Assembly (NCBI GenBank): GCA_041674865.1
Contig: JBAYUX010000002.1
Span: 1 to 64,000, forward strand
DNA length: 64,000 bases
Origin: CALREA01 sp041674865
GTDB taxonomy: Bacteria; Patescibacteriota; Gracilibacteria; UBA1369; UBA12463
Direction: 5' to 3'
Shown: piece after piece, positions 1 through 8,843 of the stretch
Layout: each line of letters starts with the position of its first letter
Position numbering within the stretch: the first letter of the stretch is position 1
Made by a program: the position numbers and the translations under genes
The notes under the pieces: generated by a model
Databases searched by the model: none
What the model was told of the DNA's origin: nothing
The model's input: only the letters and a program-made list of their open reading frames with translations

Positions 1-945
1 CGTGGTTCTGCGAGCGTTACCTGGGGAACCAAAACCGTTGATACGAACTTCACTGGAACCGATCATCACTATTCCAAAGTCGTCGATTTTACCATGCAAG
101 AAGGTGACTTTTTTGATCAACAAGAAGAGGAGGGTGGAGCGAACGTTGTTGTCCTCGGGTCAACCGTTCGCGACGAACTTTTCGGTGAAAGTGGCACCGA
201 TCCTGTTGGACAGGTTATCAAAGTAAAAGGCTCCTCCGGCTCAAACCCTGGCGGAATCCCCCTTCGTGTTATCGGGGTCATTGAGTCGCGAGGAACGGCT
301 TTTTTCCAAGATCTCGATGACCAGCTCTATATTCCAATCACTCTTGGACAACAGCAACTTCTTGGCATTCATCATCTTCAGGCGATCAATATTAAAGTTG
401 ATACTTCTGATAATGTTACTCAGACAATCGATGATGTAAAAAGTGTTCTCACTCAACAGCATCGTATCAAACGAGTCGAAGATGAAGACTTTACGATTCG
501 AAATCAGGCCGATGCCGTTAGTATTCTTACGACGATAACGACGGCCCTAAGCCTCTTTTTGACAGCTATGGCTGCGATTGCTTTGATCGTTGGTGGTATC
601 GGAATTCTCAATATCATGCTCGTTACGGTTGCCGAACGAACACGAGAAATCGGTCTCCGAAAGGCTGTCGGCGCGACCAACAAAAATCTCCTCATTCAGT
701 TTCTTTATGAGTCGAGCACGCTTACCTTCATTGGTGGAATTATTGGAATTCTTTTCGGAGTTCTTGTTTCGTATCTCATCTCACTTCTCATGCATCGCCT
801 CGGATATGACTGGGCATTTGTGATCTCACCTACCTCTGTAATCCTTGCGGTCGGCGTATCTATTTTGACCGGCATGGTCTTCGGATCGTACCCTGCCTAT
901 AAAGCCTCGAAACTAAATCCAATTGAAGCACTTCGTTACGAATAA
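1..945 (+). CDS. MacB-type ABC transporter permease (5' partial)
   Basis: Integral membrane permease of the MacB/FtsX class, which in other bacteria works with an ABC ATPase to move peptides or lipoproteins, or to couple ATP hydrolysis to events outside the membrane. The frame is open from base 1, so the start lies upstream; the first visible part belongs to the extracytoplasmic MacB_PCD domain. Three membrane spans follow in the last ~130 residues, with the FtsX hallmark TREIGLRKAVGA just after the first. The gene stops at TAA 8 bases before the next permease, which has the same plan, so the two probably form one operon and a heterodimer. The ATPase is not in the window and would be expected upstream. 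Confidence 0.85.
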   Translation, partial: RGSASVTWGTKTVDTNFTGTDHHYSKVVDFTMQEGDFFDQQEEEGGANVVVLGSTVRDELFGESGTDPVGQVIKVKGSSGSNPGGIPLRVIGVIESRGTAFFQDLDDQLYIPITLGQQQLLGIHHLQAINIKVDTSDNVTQTIDDVKSVLTQQHRIKRVEDEDFTIRNQADAVSILTTITTALSLFLTAMAAIALIVGGIGILNIMLVTVAERTREIGLRKAVGATNKNLLIQFLYESSTLTFIGGIIGILFGVLVSYLISLLMHRLGYDWAFVISPTSVILAVGVSILTGMVFGSYPAYKASKLNPIEALRYE

Positions 946-953
946 TTCTCCCC

Positions 954-2201
954 ATGTTCACTGCACTCAAACAATCCATTAAAGCGCTTCGAAGCAATAT
1001 AGCTCGAACCCTTCTGACAACGCTTGGTATCGTGATTGGTATTGGGACGGTTATTCTCGTTCTCTCTGCTGGTGCTGGATTCCGAAGTCTCATTGACTCG
1101 CAGGTTGCTTCATATGGAACAAATACCCTCTTTATTCAGACGAGGGTTCCTCCAACCACGAAGAACCTCGCCGCCTCAGGAAGAGGTCAGGACGGGGCGT
1201 TTACGGGTGTTACGATTACGAGCTTCAAACAGCGCGATCTCGATGAGGTCAAAAAACTCTCAAATGTTGTGAATGCGTACGGCATGGTTACCGGCATGGC
1301 TGTTACGAGCTATGGCAATACGCAGAAAAGTACCATTTATTACGGAGCATCTGCTGCTCGATTTGATATCGACCAGAATACGCTGAAAGAAGGACGATTT
1401 TACACACAATCTGAAGATACTGGTGGAGCTCAAGTTGTTATTCTTGGGAAGAATCTCGCCGAAAATCTCTTTGGAGAAGAGGCTCCTCTTGGAAAACTTG
1501 TTCATATCGGAACCTTAAATTTCCAGGTTATTGGTGTTTACAATGCGCAAGGCGCATTGAGCGGTGGCGGAGATGATAGCCTCTATATGCCACTTGTGAC
1601 GGCCCAGAAAAAAATGCTTGGAATTGAACACCTCTCTCTCGGCATTGTTCAGATGCGGGATGCTACTCAGGGCGATGCGACCGCTGAAGATATTCGCGCA
1701 ACTCTTCGGCAAAACCATCTTATTACGAATCCGAATAAAGATGACTTCATGGTTCAGACTCAGGCGCAGGCACTTGGAACATTTGATGTGATCTTTGGAG
1801 GTATTACGATTCTCTTGATTGCGATTGCGGCGATCTCTCTCGTGGTTGGTGGTGTTGGTATCATGAACATCATGTACGTGGTTGTTACGGAACGCACCTC
1901 AGAAATTGGCTTGAAAAAAGCACTTGGCGCGACGAATGGGGATATTCTCCGTGAGTTTCTCGTTGAGGCAGTTCTTGTCACGATTCTCGGTGGTATCTTT
2001 GGAATTATGATGGGCGCTGGGCTGGGCTGGGTTGTCGCACTCATTGCTGAAAAAGCAGGTCTTGCTTGGACTTTCTCTGTTCCGCTTAATGGCATTATTA
2101 TGGGTGTCGGTGTCTCTGGATTCATCGGAATTATCTTCGGAGTTCTTCCCGCTCTCTCTGCGTCAAAACTCGACCCGATTGAGGCCCTACGGTACGAGTA
2201 A
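954..2201 (+). CDS. MacB-type ABC transporter permease
   Basis: A complete 415-residue permease of the MacB/FtsX family. The N-terminus has one membrane span (about residues 20-42), then a periplasmic-type MacB_PCD domain to about residue 270, then three spans. The conserved loop TSEIGLKKALGA is present after the first of these, matching the loop of the partial permease upstream; both proteins end in a very similar tail (DPIEALRYE here, NPIEALRYE there), so they are paralogues, probably from a tandem duplication. The ATG follows a C/T-rich leader (attctcccc) with no Shine-Dalgarno sequence. The substrate cannot be told from the sequence. Confidence 0.88.
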   Translation: MFTALKQSIKALRSNIARTLLTTLGIVIGIGTVILVLSAGAGFRSLIDSQVASYGTNTLFIQTRVPPTTKNLAASGRGQDGAFTGVTITSFKQRDLDEVKKLSNVVNAYGMVTGMAVTSYGNTQKSTIYYGASAARFDIDQNTLKEGRFYTQSEDTGGAQVVILGKNLAENLFGEEAPLGKLVHIGTLNFQVIGVYNAQGALSGGGDDSLYMPLVTAQKKMLGIEHLSLGIVQMRDATQGDATAEDIRATLRQNHLITNPNKDDFMVQTQAQALGTFDVIFGGITILLIAIAAISLVVGGVGIMNIMYVVVTERTSEIGLKKALGATNGDILREFLVEAVLVTILGGIFGIMMGAGLGWVVALIAEKAGLAWTFSVPLNGIIMGVGVSGFIGIIFGVLPALSASKLDPIEALRYE

Positions 2202-2238
2202 AAATGTGGAAATTTGTAGGTAGGTTTCTTTCAGAACG

Positions 2239-2808
2239 TTATCCAAAAATCTCATCCAACAGCGCGGCGGTTGGCATTTTTTGATGTGATGAGTATGGGA
2301 CCACTTTATGTTTTCCAACAACGTGCTGGACCGAGACAAGTCTTTTTTTAAGTTCGGATTGTTTGATTTTATCGACTTTGTTCGCGATGACGATGAAGTT
2401 TTTTTCGGCTTCTTCGAGGGCTTGAATCATCTCCTGGTCGTCGTCTGTGAGGCCGATACTTGCATCGACAATGAGCACAACTTTTTTCTGCTTGTAGCCA
2501 GAGTTGAAAAGATACCAGCTGATAATATCCTCAAGCTCCCCGCGACCACGATGGGAAGATTTTGCGAATCCATATCCTGGAAGGTCTATCATATACATCG
2601 CATTGTTCACGAGAAAGAGGTTCGCCTCCTGCGTTCGGCCTGGAAATGAGCTCGTTCTTGCGAGGTTTTTTTGCTTTGTCAGGGAGTTAATGAGACTCGA
2701 TTTTCCGACGTTTGAGCGCCCAATAAAGGCAACTTGCGGCTTTCCATCCTCAAGAGAGTGGTCCGGCCCTATGACGCCTTTTACGAATTGTATGGTTTTA
2801 ATGTTCAT
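2239..2808 (-). CDS. engB: Ribosome biogenesis GTPase EngB (YihA/YsxC)
   Basis: A 189-residue GTPase of the TrmE-Era-EngA-EngB family needed for late assembly of the large ribosomal subunit. Visible motifs are G1 (GRSNVGKSS), the switch I threonine in the stretch SSFPGRTQ, G3 (DLPGYGFA) and G4 (NKVDK). The open frame extends 35 codons further upstream, but the ATG at 2808 gives the family's usual N-terminus (MNIKTIQF) and length, so I take that one. The upstream intergenic region is shared with the divergent ABC-F gene. It ends 37 bases from the convergent MacB permease; I see no terminator between them. Confidence 0.95.
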   Translation of the reverse strand: MNIKTIQFVKGVIGPDHSLEDGKPQVAFIGRSNVGKSSLINSLTKQKNLARTSSFPGRTQEANLFLVNNAMYMIDLPGYGFAKSSHRGRGELEDIISWYLFNSGYKQKKVVLIVDASIGLTDDDQEMIQALEEAEKNFIVIANKVDKIKQSELKKRLVSVQHVVGKHKVVPYSSHQKMPTAALLDEIFG

Positions 2809-2824
2809 GATTAGCTTTGAATTC

Positions 2825-2855
2825 TTGCTGTGATTGGCCGGTTTTGTGGTATACT
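2825..2855 (+). promoter_or_regulatory. Promoter for the ABC-F gene
   Basis: An extended -10 element (TGG then TATACT at 2850-2855) with a weak -35 (TTGCTG at 2825-2830) 19 bases upstream. It lies between the divergent engB and ABC-F genes and points towards the latter. Confidence 0.5.
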
Positions 2856-2911
2856 CCCCGAGCTCGCATGAACTATACCCTCTTATAAGCCAAACCTTAA
2901 GCCAAAAACTC

Positions 2912-4396
2912 ATGGATCACGGTAATGTCATTGTTCGGTTCGATAACGTTTGCTTCTCATATGATGAAAAAGTCATTCTCGATGAGTCGAGTTTCTCTAT
3001 TCGTGAGAATGCGAAGATCACCATCATGGGACAGAATGGTGCTGGAAAGAGTACGATTTTTAAATTGATTCTTGGGGCGGCCGGCGTGCATGATGTTGAA
3101 ACCTTGAAACCACAAACGGGACGTGTTCTTATTAGCGATAATGCGACGATTGCGATCGGCCGCCAGGTCATGCCACGAGAACTCTTCGATCATACGGTTC
3201 TCGAATATTTCCAAACTGCGTTCACGGAGAAAAAGCATAACATCGAAAAACTCATCCAAGACGTCTTCGAAGTCGTCAATATTTCTGCAGCGCTTGATAA
3301 GAAGATCAAAGACTTCTCCGGAGGACAGCTCGCTCGATTACTTCTCGCTCACGCCCTCATCCAGGAGCCAGATATTCTCCTTCTTGATGAACCGACCAAC
3401 AACCTCGACACCGATGGTATCGACCATCTCACGGGCTTTCTTATGACATATGAGAAGACGGTGATTGTTATTTCCCACGATGCAGCGTTCTTGAACTGTT
3501 TCACGGAAGGCGTTTTGAATCTCGACTTCCTTACGAAAAAAGTTGAGCAGTACGTCGGAAACTACTTCGATGTGGTTGAGCAGATCTCGGCTCAGATCGA
3601 ACGAGAGGAAAAGAAAAATGCACAACTCCGAAAAAACATTCAGGATCGTAAAGACAAGGTGAACTTCTTCTCGCACAAGGGAGGCAAGATGCGTAAACTC
3701 GCTAGCAAACTTCGCGAAGAAGTTGAAGAGGATGAGGAAAGTATGGTCGATGTGAAGAAGGATGATAAGACGATCCGACGATTCAAAATTCCTGCACAGG
3801 CATGGTCAGATACGATGGTAAATCTCACATCTGTCGGCGTCATTCAGAATCACGAACGAAAGACGAAGAAAGTTGATATTAAACTCTGGAAGCGAAATCG
3901 CCTTCAGATCATCGGGCCAAATGGTATCGGAAAAAGCACGCTTCTCCGCGAACTCGCATCTGGCGAATCCGAAGGTGCAAAACTTTCTCCTGAACTCAAG
4001 GTTGGCTACTACCAGCAAGATTTCTCAGGTCTCGATTTCGAGAAGACGGTTTACGATGCACTTGCCGAGATGATGGAGTATCCAAACTTGAAAGATATTT
4101 ATGCAACGGGCGCACACTTCCTTCTCACGTCCGACATGATGAAAAATAAAGTTGGATTCCTCTCAGAAGGACAGAAAGGACTTCTCTGCTACGCACGATT
4201 CGTCTTGCAACAGCCAGGCTTGCTCATTCTCGATGAGCCGACAAACCACATCAACTTCCGACACTTACCTATTATCGCTCAGGCGATCCATGAGTTCGAA
4301 GGGGCTGTTATCCTCGTCTCACATATGCCGGAGTTCGTAGAGCAGATCAACATCACCGATACACTTGATCTTGGAACTATCCTGAGAAAGAAGTAG
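2912..4396 (+). CDS. ABC-F family ATPase
   Basis: A 494-residue soluble protein with two ABC ATPase domains and no membrane segment, the plan of the ABC-F family, whose members act on the ribosome (translation factors such as EttA, or antibiotic-resistance proteins). Walker A motifs GQNGAGKST and GPNGIGKST, signatures FSGGQ and LSEGQ, and Walker B motifs ending LLDEPTN and ILDEPTN are visible. A charged helical linker between the domains (about residues 220-300) corresponds to the family's P-site tRNA interaction motif. An in-frame start 26 codons upstream is less likely because MDHGNVIVRF matches the usual beginning of the first domain. A GGQ rescue-factor gene follows after 9 bases, which suggests a shared translation-related role. 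Confidence 0.9.
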   Translation: MDHGNVIVRFDNVCFSYDEKVILDESSFSIRENAKITIMGQNGAGKSTIFKLILGAAGVHDVETLKPQTGRVLISDNATIAIGRQVMPRELFDHTVLEYFQTAFTEKKHNIEKLIQDVFEVVNISAALDKKIKDFSGGQLARLLLAHALIQEPDILLLDEPTNNLDTDGIDHLTGFLMTYEKTVIVISHDAAFLNCFTEGVLNLDFLTKKVEQYVGNYFDVVEQISAQIEREEKKNAQLRKNIQDRKDKVNFFSHKGGKMRKLASKLREEVEEDEESMVDVKKDDKTIRRFKIPAQAWSDTMVNLTSVGVIQNHERKTKKVDIKLWKRNRLQIIGPNGIGKSTLLRELASGESEGAKLSPELKVGYYQQDFSGLDFEKTVYDALAEMMEYPNLKDIYATGAHFLLTSDMMKNKVGFLSEGQKGLLCYARFVLQQPGLLILDEPTNHINFRHLPIIAQAIHEFEGAVILVSHMPEFVEQINITDTLDLGTILRKK

Positions 4397-4405
4397 TATT
4401 TCAGT

Positions 4406-4807
4406 ATGGATTTTCACGTCACGCTTTCTCCGGAAATTCTTCAAAAAGCTCATGAGCTTGGTGTTCGCCAGGAGGATATTTCTGAACAGTTTGTTACTGG
4501 AAGTGGCAGTGGTGGTCAGAAAATCAATAAAACTTCGAGCTGTGTTTTACTCAAGCACATCCCAAGTGGAACGGTTGTGAGGTGCCAGAAACATCGAGAG
4601 CAAAGCAAGAATCGCCAGTCGGCCTACAAACTCCTCGTCTTGAAAATCGAAGAGCAGATCAAGGGCCGCAAATCGGAACTCGCTCAGAAAATCTATAAAA
4701 TCAAGAAGCAAAAGCAGAAACGCTCGAAGCGCGCCAAAGAAAAAATCCTCCGAGACAAGGCTCATAAGAGCGAGATTAAGCAGCAAAGAGGTCCTGTGTC
4801 CTTTTAA
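4406..4807 (+). CDS. Peptide-chain-release-factor-like GGQ protein (ArfB type)
   Basis: A 133-residue protein with only the catalytic domain of class I release factors. The GGQ motif (residues 36-38, in GSGSGGQKINK) is the peptidyl-tRNA hydrolase loop, and the C-terminal 50 residues are extremely basic, as in ArfB, whose tail reads an empty mRNA channel. There is no codon-recognition domain, so it should free stalled ribosomes rather than read stop codons. It lies 9 bases after the ABC-F gene, probably co-transcribed. The exact subfamily (ArfB, PrfH or a C12orf65-like factor) is not decided by sequence reading alone. Confidence 0.88.
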   Translation: MDFHVTLSPEILQKAHELGVRQEDISEQFVTGSGSGGQKINKTSSCVLLKHIPSGTVVRCQKHREQSKNRQSAYKLLVLKIEEQIKGRKSELAQKIYKIKKQKQKRSKRAKEKILRDKAHKSEIKQQRGPVSF

Positions 4808-4856
4808 GTTGATTCATGTATACTAAAAATCCAAACTATTATTTCTTTGTGGCTGT

Positions 4857-6179
4857 ATGAATCAGATATTCGGTGAAATCGTTCTCGTCCTCGTTCTCAT
4901 ACTCTTAAATGGTTTCTTTGCGGGAACGGAGATGGCACTTATCTCTATACGAAAGACCCGAATTCAGCAGCTCGCAAAAGAGGGTGATAGAAGGGCTATT
5001 CTTGCAGAGAAGATCTTAAAAAAACCTGAGGAGTTCCTCGCAACGATCCAGGTTGGCGTCACCTTCACAAGCACGATCGCCTCCGCATTTGCTGGTGCGA
5101 ATATTGCCGAAGCACTCGGTTCGCTCCTCCAAAAAATATCTATTCCTTTCATTTCAGACAATGCTCACTCCTTGGGTTTTGCCATCGTTGTTATTACAAT
5201 AACTGGCTTGAGCCTTGTTCTTGGCGAGCTCGTTCCTAAGTCTCTCGGTATTAAATTTTCTGAGAGATTTTCCCTTTTTGTCGTCTATCCGATCTTCCTT
5301 CTTTCAAAGATCACCTATCCTGCTACGAGACTTCTCACCGCTTCGAGCAATCTCATTCTCAAGGCGTTTGGAGACAAGACGAGTTTCGGCGAGGCAAATT
5401 TGACTGAAGAAGAGCTCAGAACGCTTCTCTATGAAGGCCATAAGGCTGGCACTCTCAAAAAATCTGAACATGAGATGCTGAACAATGTTTTTGATTTTTC
5501 CGATATTGCTGTTGGTCAAATTATGACTCCGTGTTCAAAGATTTTCGCTATTGATATCGGTGATCCTATCGAGAAAAATATTCAAAGTATCATCGAGTCA
5601 GGCTACTCAAGAATTCCCGTTTACAAGGACAACATTGATAATATCTTGGGTATTGTTCACATCAAAGACATCGTGAAGGAACTCCAGATCAATAACCATC
5701 TTCAGGACCTCCAGGGCATGATCAAGAAGGCTTATTTCGTTCCAAATACTCAGCGCATTAGCGACCTTTTGAAGAAGTTTCAGAAGGGTAAAAATCACCT
5801 CGCTCTCGTGACGAATGAACATGGCGATATCGATGGACTTCTTACTATTGAAGATATTCTTGAGGAGATTGTTGGCGATATCTCTGATGAGAGTGATGAA
5901 GAAAATACTCTTATTGGCAAACAAAAGGATGGGAGCTATCTCGTTGATGGTAGTGTTAGTGTCGTTGATTTCAATCGATACTTCCAAACCGCTCTTCCCG
6001 AAGACGAAAACTATACAACCGTTTCTGGTGTTCTTCTCGACAAGCTCGAAAAGATTCCTGATGCTGGCACTAAAACGACTATCGAAAATATCGAGTTCAC
6101 CATCAAGGAGCGAAATGATCGCACGATCAAACTCCTCACCGTTCGAAAGATCGAAGTATCCGATGAGGAGATTGATTAA
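4857..6179 (+). CDS. CNNM/CorC family membrane protein (hemolysin-like)
   Basis: A 440-residue protein with three parts in the family's usual order: an N-terminal DUF21 (CNNM) membrane domain with about four spans (residues 1-170), a pair of CBS domains (about 205-330) that bind adenine nucleotides, and a C-terminal CorC_HlyC domain (about 345-430). Such proteins are linked to Mg2+ or Co2+ export; the old name hemolysin is historical. The motifs NGFFAGTEMAL and GELVPKSLG of the DUF21 domain are present. A TATACT -10-like hexamer lies at 4819-4824. It faces the dipeptidase gene tail to tail. Confidence 0.9.
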   Translation: MNQIFGEIVLVLVLILLNGFFAGTEMALISIRKTRIQQLAKEGDRRAILAEKILKKPEEFLATIQVGVTFTSTIASAFAGANIAEALGSLLQKISIPFISDNAHSLGFAIVVITITGLSLVLGELVPKSLGIKFSERFSLFVVYPIFLLSKITYPATRLLTASSNLILKAFGDKTSFGEANLTEEELRTLLYEGHKAGTLKKSEHEMLNNVFDFSDIAVGQIMTPCSKIFAIDIGDPIEKNIQSIIESGYSRIPVYKDNIDNILGIVHIKDIVKELQINNHLQDLQGMIKKAYFVPNTQRISDLLKKFQKGKNHLALVTNEHGDIDGLLTIEDILEEIVGDISDESDEENTLIGKQKDGSYLVDGSVSVVDFNRYFQTALPEDENYTTVSGVLLDKLEKIPDAGTKTTIENIEFTIKERNDRTIKLLTVRKIEVSDEEID

Positions 6180-6211
6180 TCTCGTGTCTTAAAATTCCCT
6201 ATTCTCTAGAA

Positions 6212-7447
6212 TTACTCAGCAGCCAAACGTGCTGCTTCTTCTTTTGCATGTACACCGCCCCAGATAGCGACAGCGCTCTCGCGAGTCATCGTCTGGATTG
6301 AATGAGGAGAACCTCCTGCATTTGGATACTTATCAGCCCAGAGACCTTTGTGGATAACCTCACCTGTATCTCCGCTAAGAACGATATTTCCGTACTGCTT
6401 GTGCTGGAACTCTCCTTCGTAGTGCGTAGCACCCGTCTTCTCTGTAACGTGGTAGTAAGCGCGCATAGCACCCTTCATCAAGTCGTAGTGATGTCGCTTC
6501 AACTGTTCTGGCTCAATCTTGAACTGCTTCTTGCAGTGATCACGGAGCTCTGGGACCGTGCAGTATCTCTGGAGCAACTGTTCGTAGGTCATGTTTTCAA
6601 GAGCGAGCATTCCACCTTCGGCCTCGAAGAAGTCGAAACCTGATGGAGTCGCAACGACACCATCTCGGTGAACGAGCGCGTCGAATGATCCGCCACTTGG
6701 GTGTGTACCATTTTCGTAATCAACACCTGGAGAGACGTTCAATGCTGTCGTAGGAGCGTCTGGATAGTGGTTACGGACGTACTCAATATTCACACAGAAC
6801 TTCGCGTACAAGGCCAAGCCATCCTCGAGCGAGATATTCTTGCCGCTCATCTTGTTATACTCTCTGACGGCGAAATCGAGCTCCTGCATGAATGGAGCCA
6901 TGCTCTTCAAGTCGTTTACGAATTCCGTATAAAGAGGTGATGCGGTATTGACGTTTACTGGCGAGAAGAAAACCTTTGCAACCATTCCGGCAGCAAACAT
7001 AGAACGAACACTCGGAAGCTCTTTGATCCCCTGCTTATTCAACTCCTGCATGATCGTTCGGACGTGACCAGATGCCTGTGTCACAGGATCTCGGTAAATA
7101 TCCGTAAAGACATATCCCATTCCCAACTTCTCAAAAATACGCTGACTCTCAGAGAGACCAGCGGCCATCGATTCACGTGCGTACATTTTTTTACCATTTG
7201 TTCCAGGAAGTGCCTGTGAAGGATCTGCCTCGCCAGTAACAGCATCAAAACCAGCATATACTGGATGGAACTTCATCGTCGTAAGTCCGTGCTCACGCAT
7301 GTACGTTTCGAGATCTACCATTTTTTCTCCCGACTCTACGACTGGCAATTCGTCGTAACCATCATCATCCCACTTCATTCCGCTCTTTAGATTTGCCTCA
7401 CCGGTAATCGGTGTATCAAAGTACTGACTGCCTTCAAGTCCTGACAT
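6212..7447 (-). CDS. VanX-like D-Ala-D-Ala dipeptidase family protein (M15)
   Basis: A 411-residue protein resembling VanX/DdpX zinc dipeptidases, which cleave D-alanyl-D-alanine. All four expected active-site positions can be seen: His249 and Asp256 in HPSGGSFD (H-x6-D), then Glu346 and His349 in EFQH (ExxH). The upstream VFTDIYRDP stretch corresponds to the family's DAYRP motif. It is about twice the length of VanX (202 residues), with extra sequence at both ends. No signal peptide is seen, so it should be cytoplasmic, acting in wall-dipeptide recycling or turnover. I take ATG 7447 rather than the frame start at 7501, because the longer version would overlap the promoter at 7474-7501. Confidence 0.72.
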   Translation of the reverse strand: MSGLEGSQYFDTPITGEANLKSGMKWDDDGYDELPVVESGEKMVDLETYMREHGLTTMKFHPVYAGFDAVTGEADPSQALPGTNGKKMYARESMAAGLSESQRIFEKLGMGYVFTDIYRDPVTQASGHVRTIMQELNKQGIKELPSVRSMFAAGMVAKVFFSPVNVNTASPLYTEFVNDLKSMAPFMQELDFAVREYNKMSGKNISLEDGLALYAKFCVNIEYVRNHYPDAPTTALNVSPGVDYENGTHPSGGSFDALVHRDGVVATPSGFDFFEAEGGMLALENMTYEQLLQRYCTVPELRDHCKKQFKIEPEQLKRHHYDLMKGAMRAYYHVTEKTGATHYEGEFQHKQYGNIVLSGDTGEVIHKGLWADKYPNAGGSPHSIQTMTRESAVAIWGGVHAKEEAARLAAE

Positions 7448-7473
7448 AGTAATGAGTAAAAATATAGGTTTAT

Positions 7474-7501
7474 ATAATACGCCAAGATTTATATTCGTCA
7501 A
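7474..7501 (-). promoter_or_regulatory. Promoter of the VanX-like gene
   Basis: On the minus strand TTGACG (7496-7501), a 16-base spacer and TATTAT (7474-7479) form a near-consensus sigma-70 promoter 27 bases upstream of the chosen ATG. This supports the shorter start for the gene. Confidence 0.6.
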
Positions 7502-7679
7502 TATGCGGCTTTGGAGTAAATGTTGGCTGGCTCCTTAATTTTAGCTTTAGCCCTACTTTGATTTTACAGGATATATATAATATAATGTTCTGAATGAAAT
7601 TTCATATGAAAAAACGCAGGAATCGTCATCAACTTCAACCCAGACTTCTATGCCAAAATTGGTTAATCTCGGACAACTT

Positions 7680-8543
7680 CTATCCTTCAACCTTCACGAA
7701 ATTAGAGTTACTCCATTTTAACTTATAAATAGTCTCCTTTGTGTTGTAGTGGATGAATTCGATAACAGTACCTATTCTTGGCAAAGCAAGAATGTAATTT
7801 CCATCAAGCCCCTCTCTGGCTAGCTCCGGAGCCTTTGAGGCTATAGACACACTCCCCTTAGCGTTCAACTCGTCTGAATCAATAATGGACATGACCTGGT
7901 CTGTGATTTTAATCCATTTACCATTTTGATATTTTAAAAAATTAGCCTCTCCAAAGGGAAGCATTGGAGCTATTGTTGCTTTTACGATCCCGTAAACATC
8001 ATCTCCTCCGGATGTATTTTTGAATATAACAAATTCACAATAATCATATGATGGATGAGCACCTCCTTTTGTTAAATCTGTTCCGGTTTTCATATAAAAA
8101 TTCTTTTCGTCATAGATCAATACTGGTTCACGCATGGATCTATCACAATATTCATCAGGTAGTTTGTCAAAAAAACTCCTTAAATTATTCGCTACGGGGT
8201 CATTTTCCTTGAATAAGGTTTCGGAATTATCAGTTTTTACCTGGGGCATCTCTGACACCTGATTTACAATTCCATTGCTCGGCCTCGTTAATGCCTTAAA
8301 CATTCCCGATGTTACACTTATACCCATCGCTAAAACAAAGAATCCGAGTGCCGCGCAAAGGGCGTATCCAATATATCTCCAAGCTCTCCACACTCCCCAA
8401 TTTTTAGAGAATAAAGAGTATAACAACATTCCCACTCCTAACGGTATGGATATATACCCGATAACAAAAAGAATACCGAGTCCAGCAAGACCCGCATAAC
8501 CAGCAAGACCCGTAGTGGCAATTAAATGACTTACTTGATCCAT
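7680..8543 (-). CDS. Unknown membrane protein
   Basis: A 287-residue protein that I do not recognise. The first 95 residues hold about three hydrophobic segments (near residues 13-30, 32-47 and 58-80); the remaining ~190 residues are polar and probably form one globular domain, with two isolated cysteines. It stands alone on the minus strand at the left edge of the accessory island, with gaps of over 200 bases on both sides. Codon use is A/T-richer than in the dipeptidase gene next to it, which suggests it belongs to the island rather than the core. Confidence 0.6.
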   Translation of the reverse strand: MDQVSHLIATTGLAGYAGLAGLGILFVIGYISIPLGVGMLLYSLFSKNWGVWRAWRYIGYALCAALGFFVLAMGISVTSGMFKALTRPSNGIVNQVSEMPQVKTDNSETLFKENDPVANNLRSFFDKLPDEYCDRSMREPVLIYDEKNFYMKTGTDLTKGGAHPSYDYCEFVIFKNTSGGDDVYGIVKATIAPMLPFGEANFLKYQNGKWIKITDQVMSIIDSDELNAKGSVSIASKAPELAREGLDGNYILALPRIGTVIEFIHYNTKETIYKLKWSNSNFVKVEG

Positions 8544-8843
8544 GAAATTTGCCAGATTTATTGAATAGTTTTATATGATTTCAATTCTGGCTGAGCTTGT
8601 TGGTCTAGTACCCTTCGGCTGGACTTTGCGTGTTAGTTCGGATCGAGCAGGTTTATCGTATCAGAGGTTGGAAAATGAGACAAATGAGACAGTGGAATAA
8701 TGGGTTTTTGGCATTAGCTCATCATATTGACTTACATAGATTTTATATTTTAATAACTATATTGCCTTATGTTGACAGGCCTATATAGTATTCAGTGACT
8801 ATAAGTAGCCGCAAAGGAAAAAACCTTATCACAAAAAAAATTT
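8544..8843. other. Intergenic stretch between divergent island genes
   Basis: 300 bases without a gene. It contains a 14-base sequence (8602-8615) that recurs with one mismatch at 18488-18501 and might be one end of the island, two loosely promoter-like A/T-rich stretches (TTGACT near 8729 and TTGACA at 8772-8777) towards the ATPase gene, and a short direct repeat (atgagaca twice near 8674-8690). I see no tRNA or structured RNA. Confidence 0.4.
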
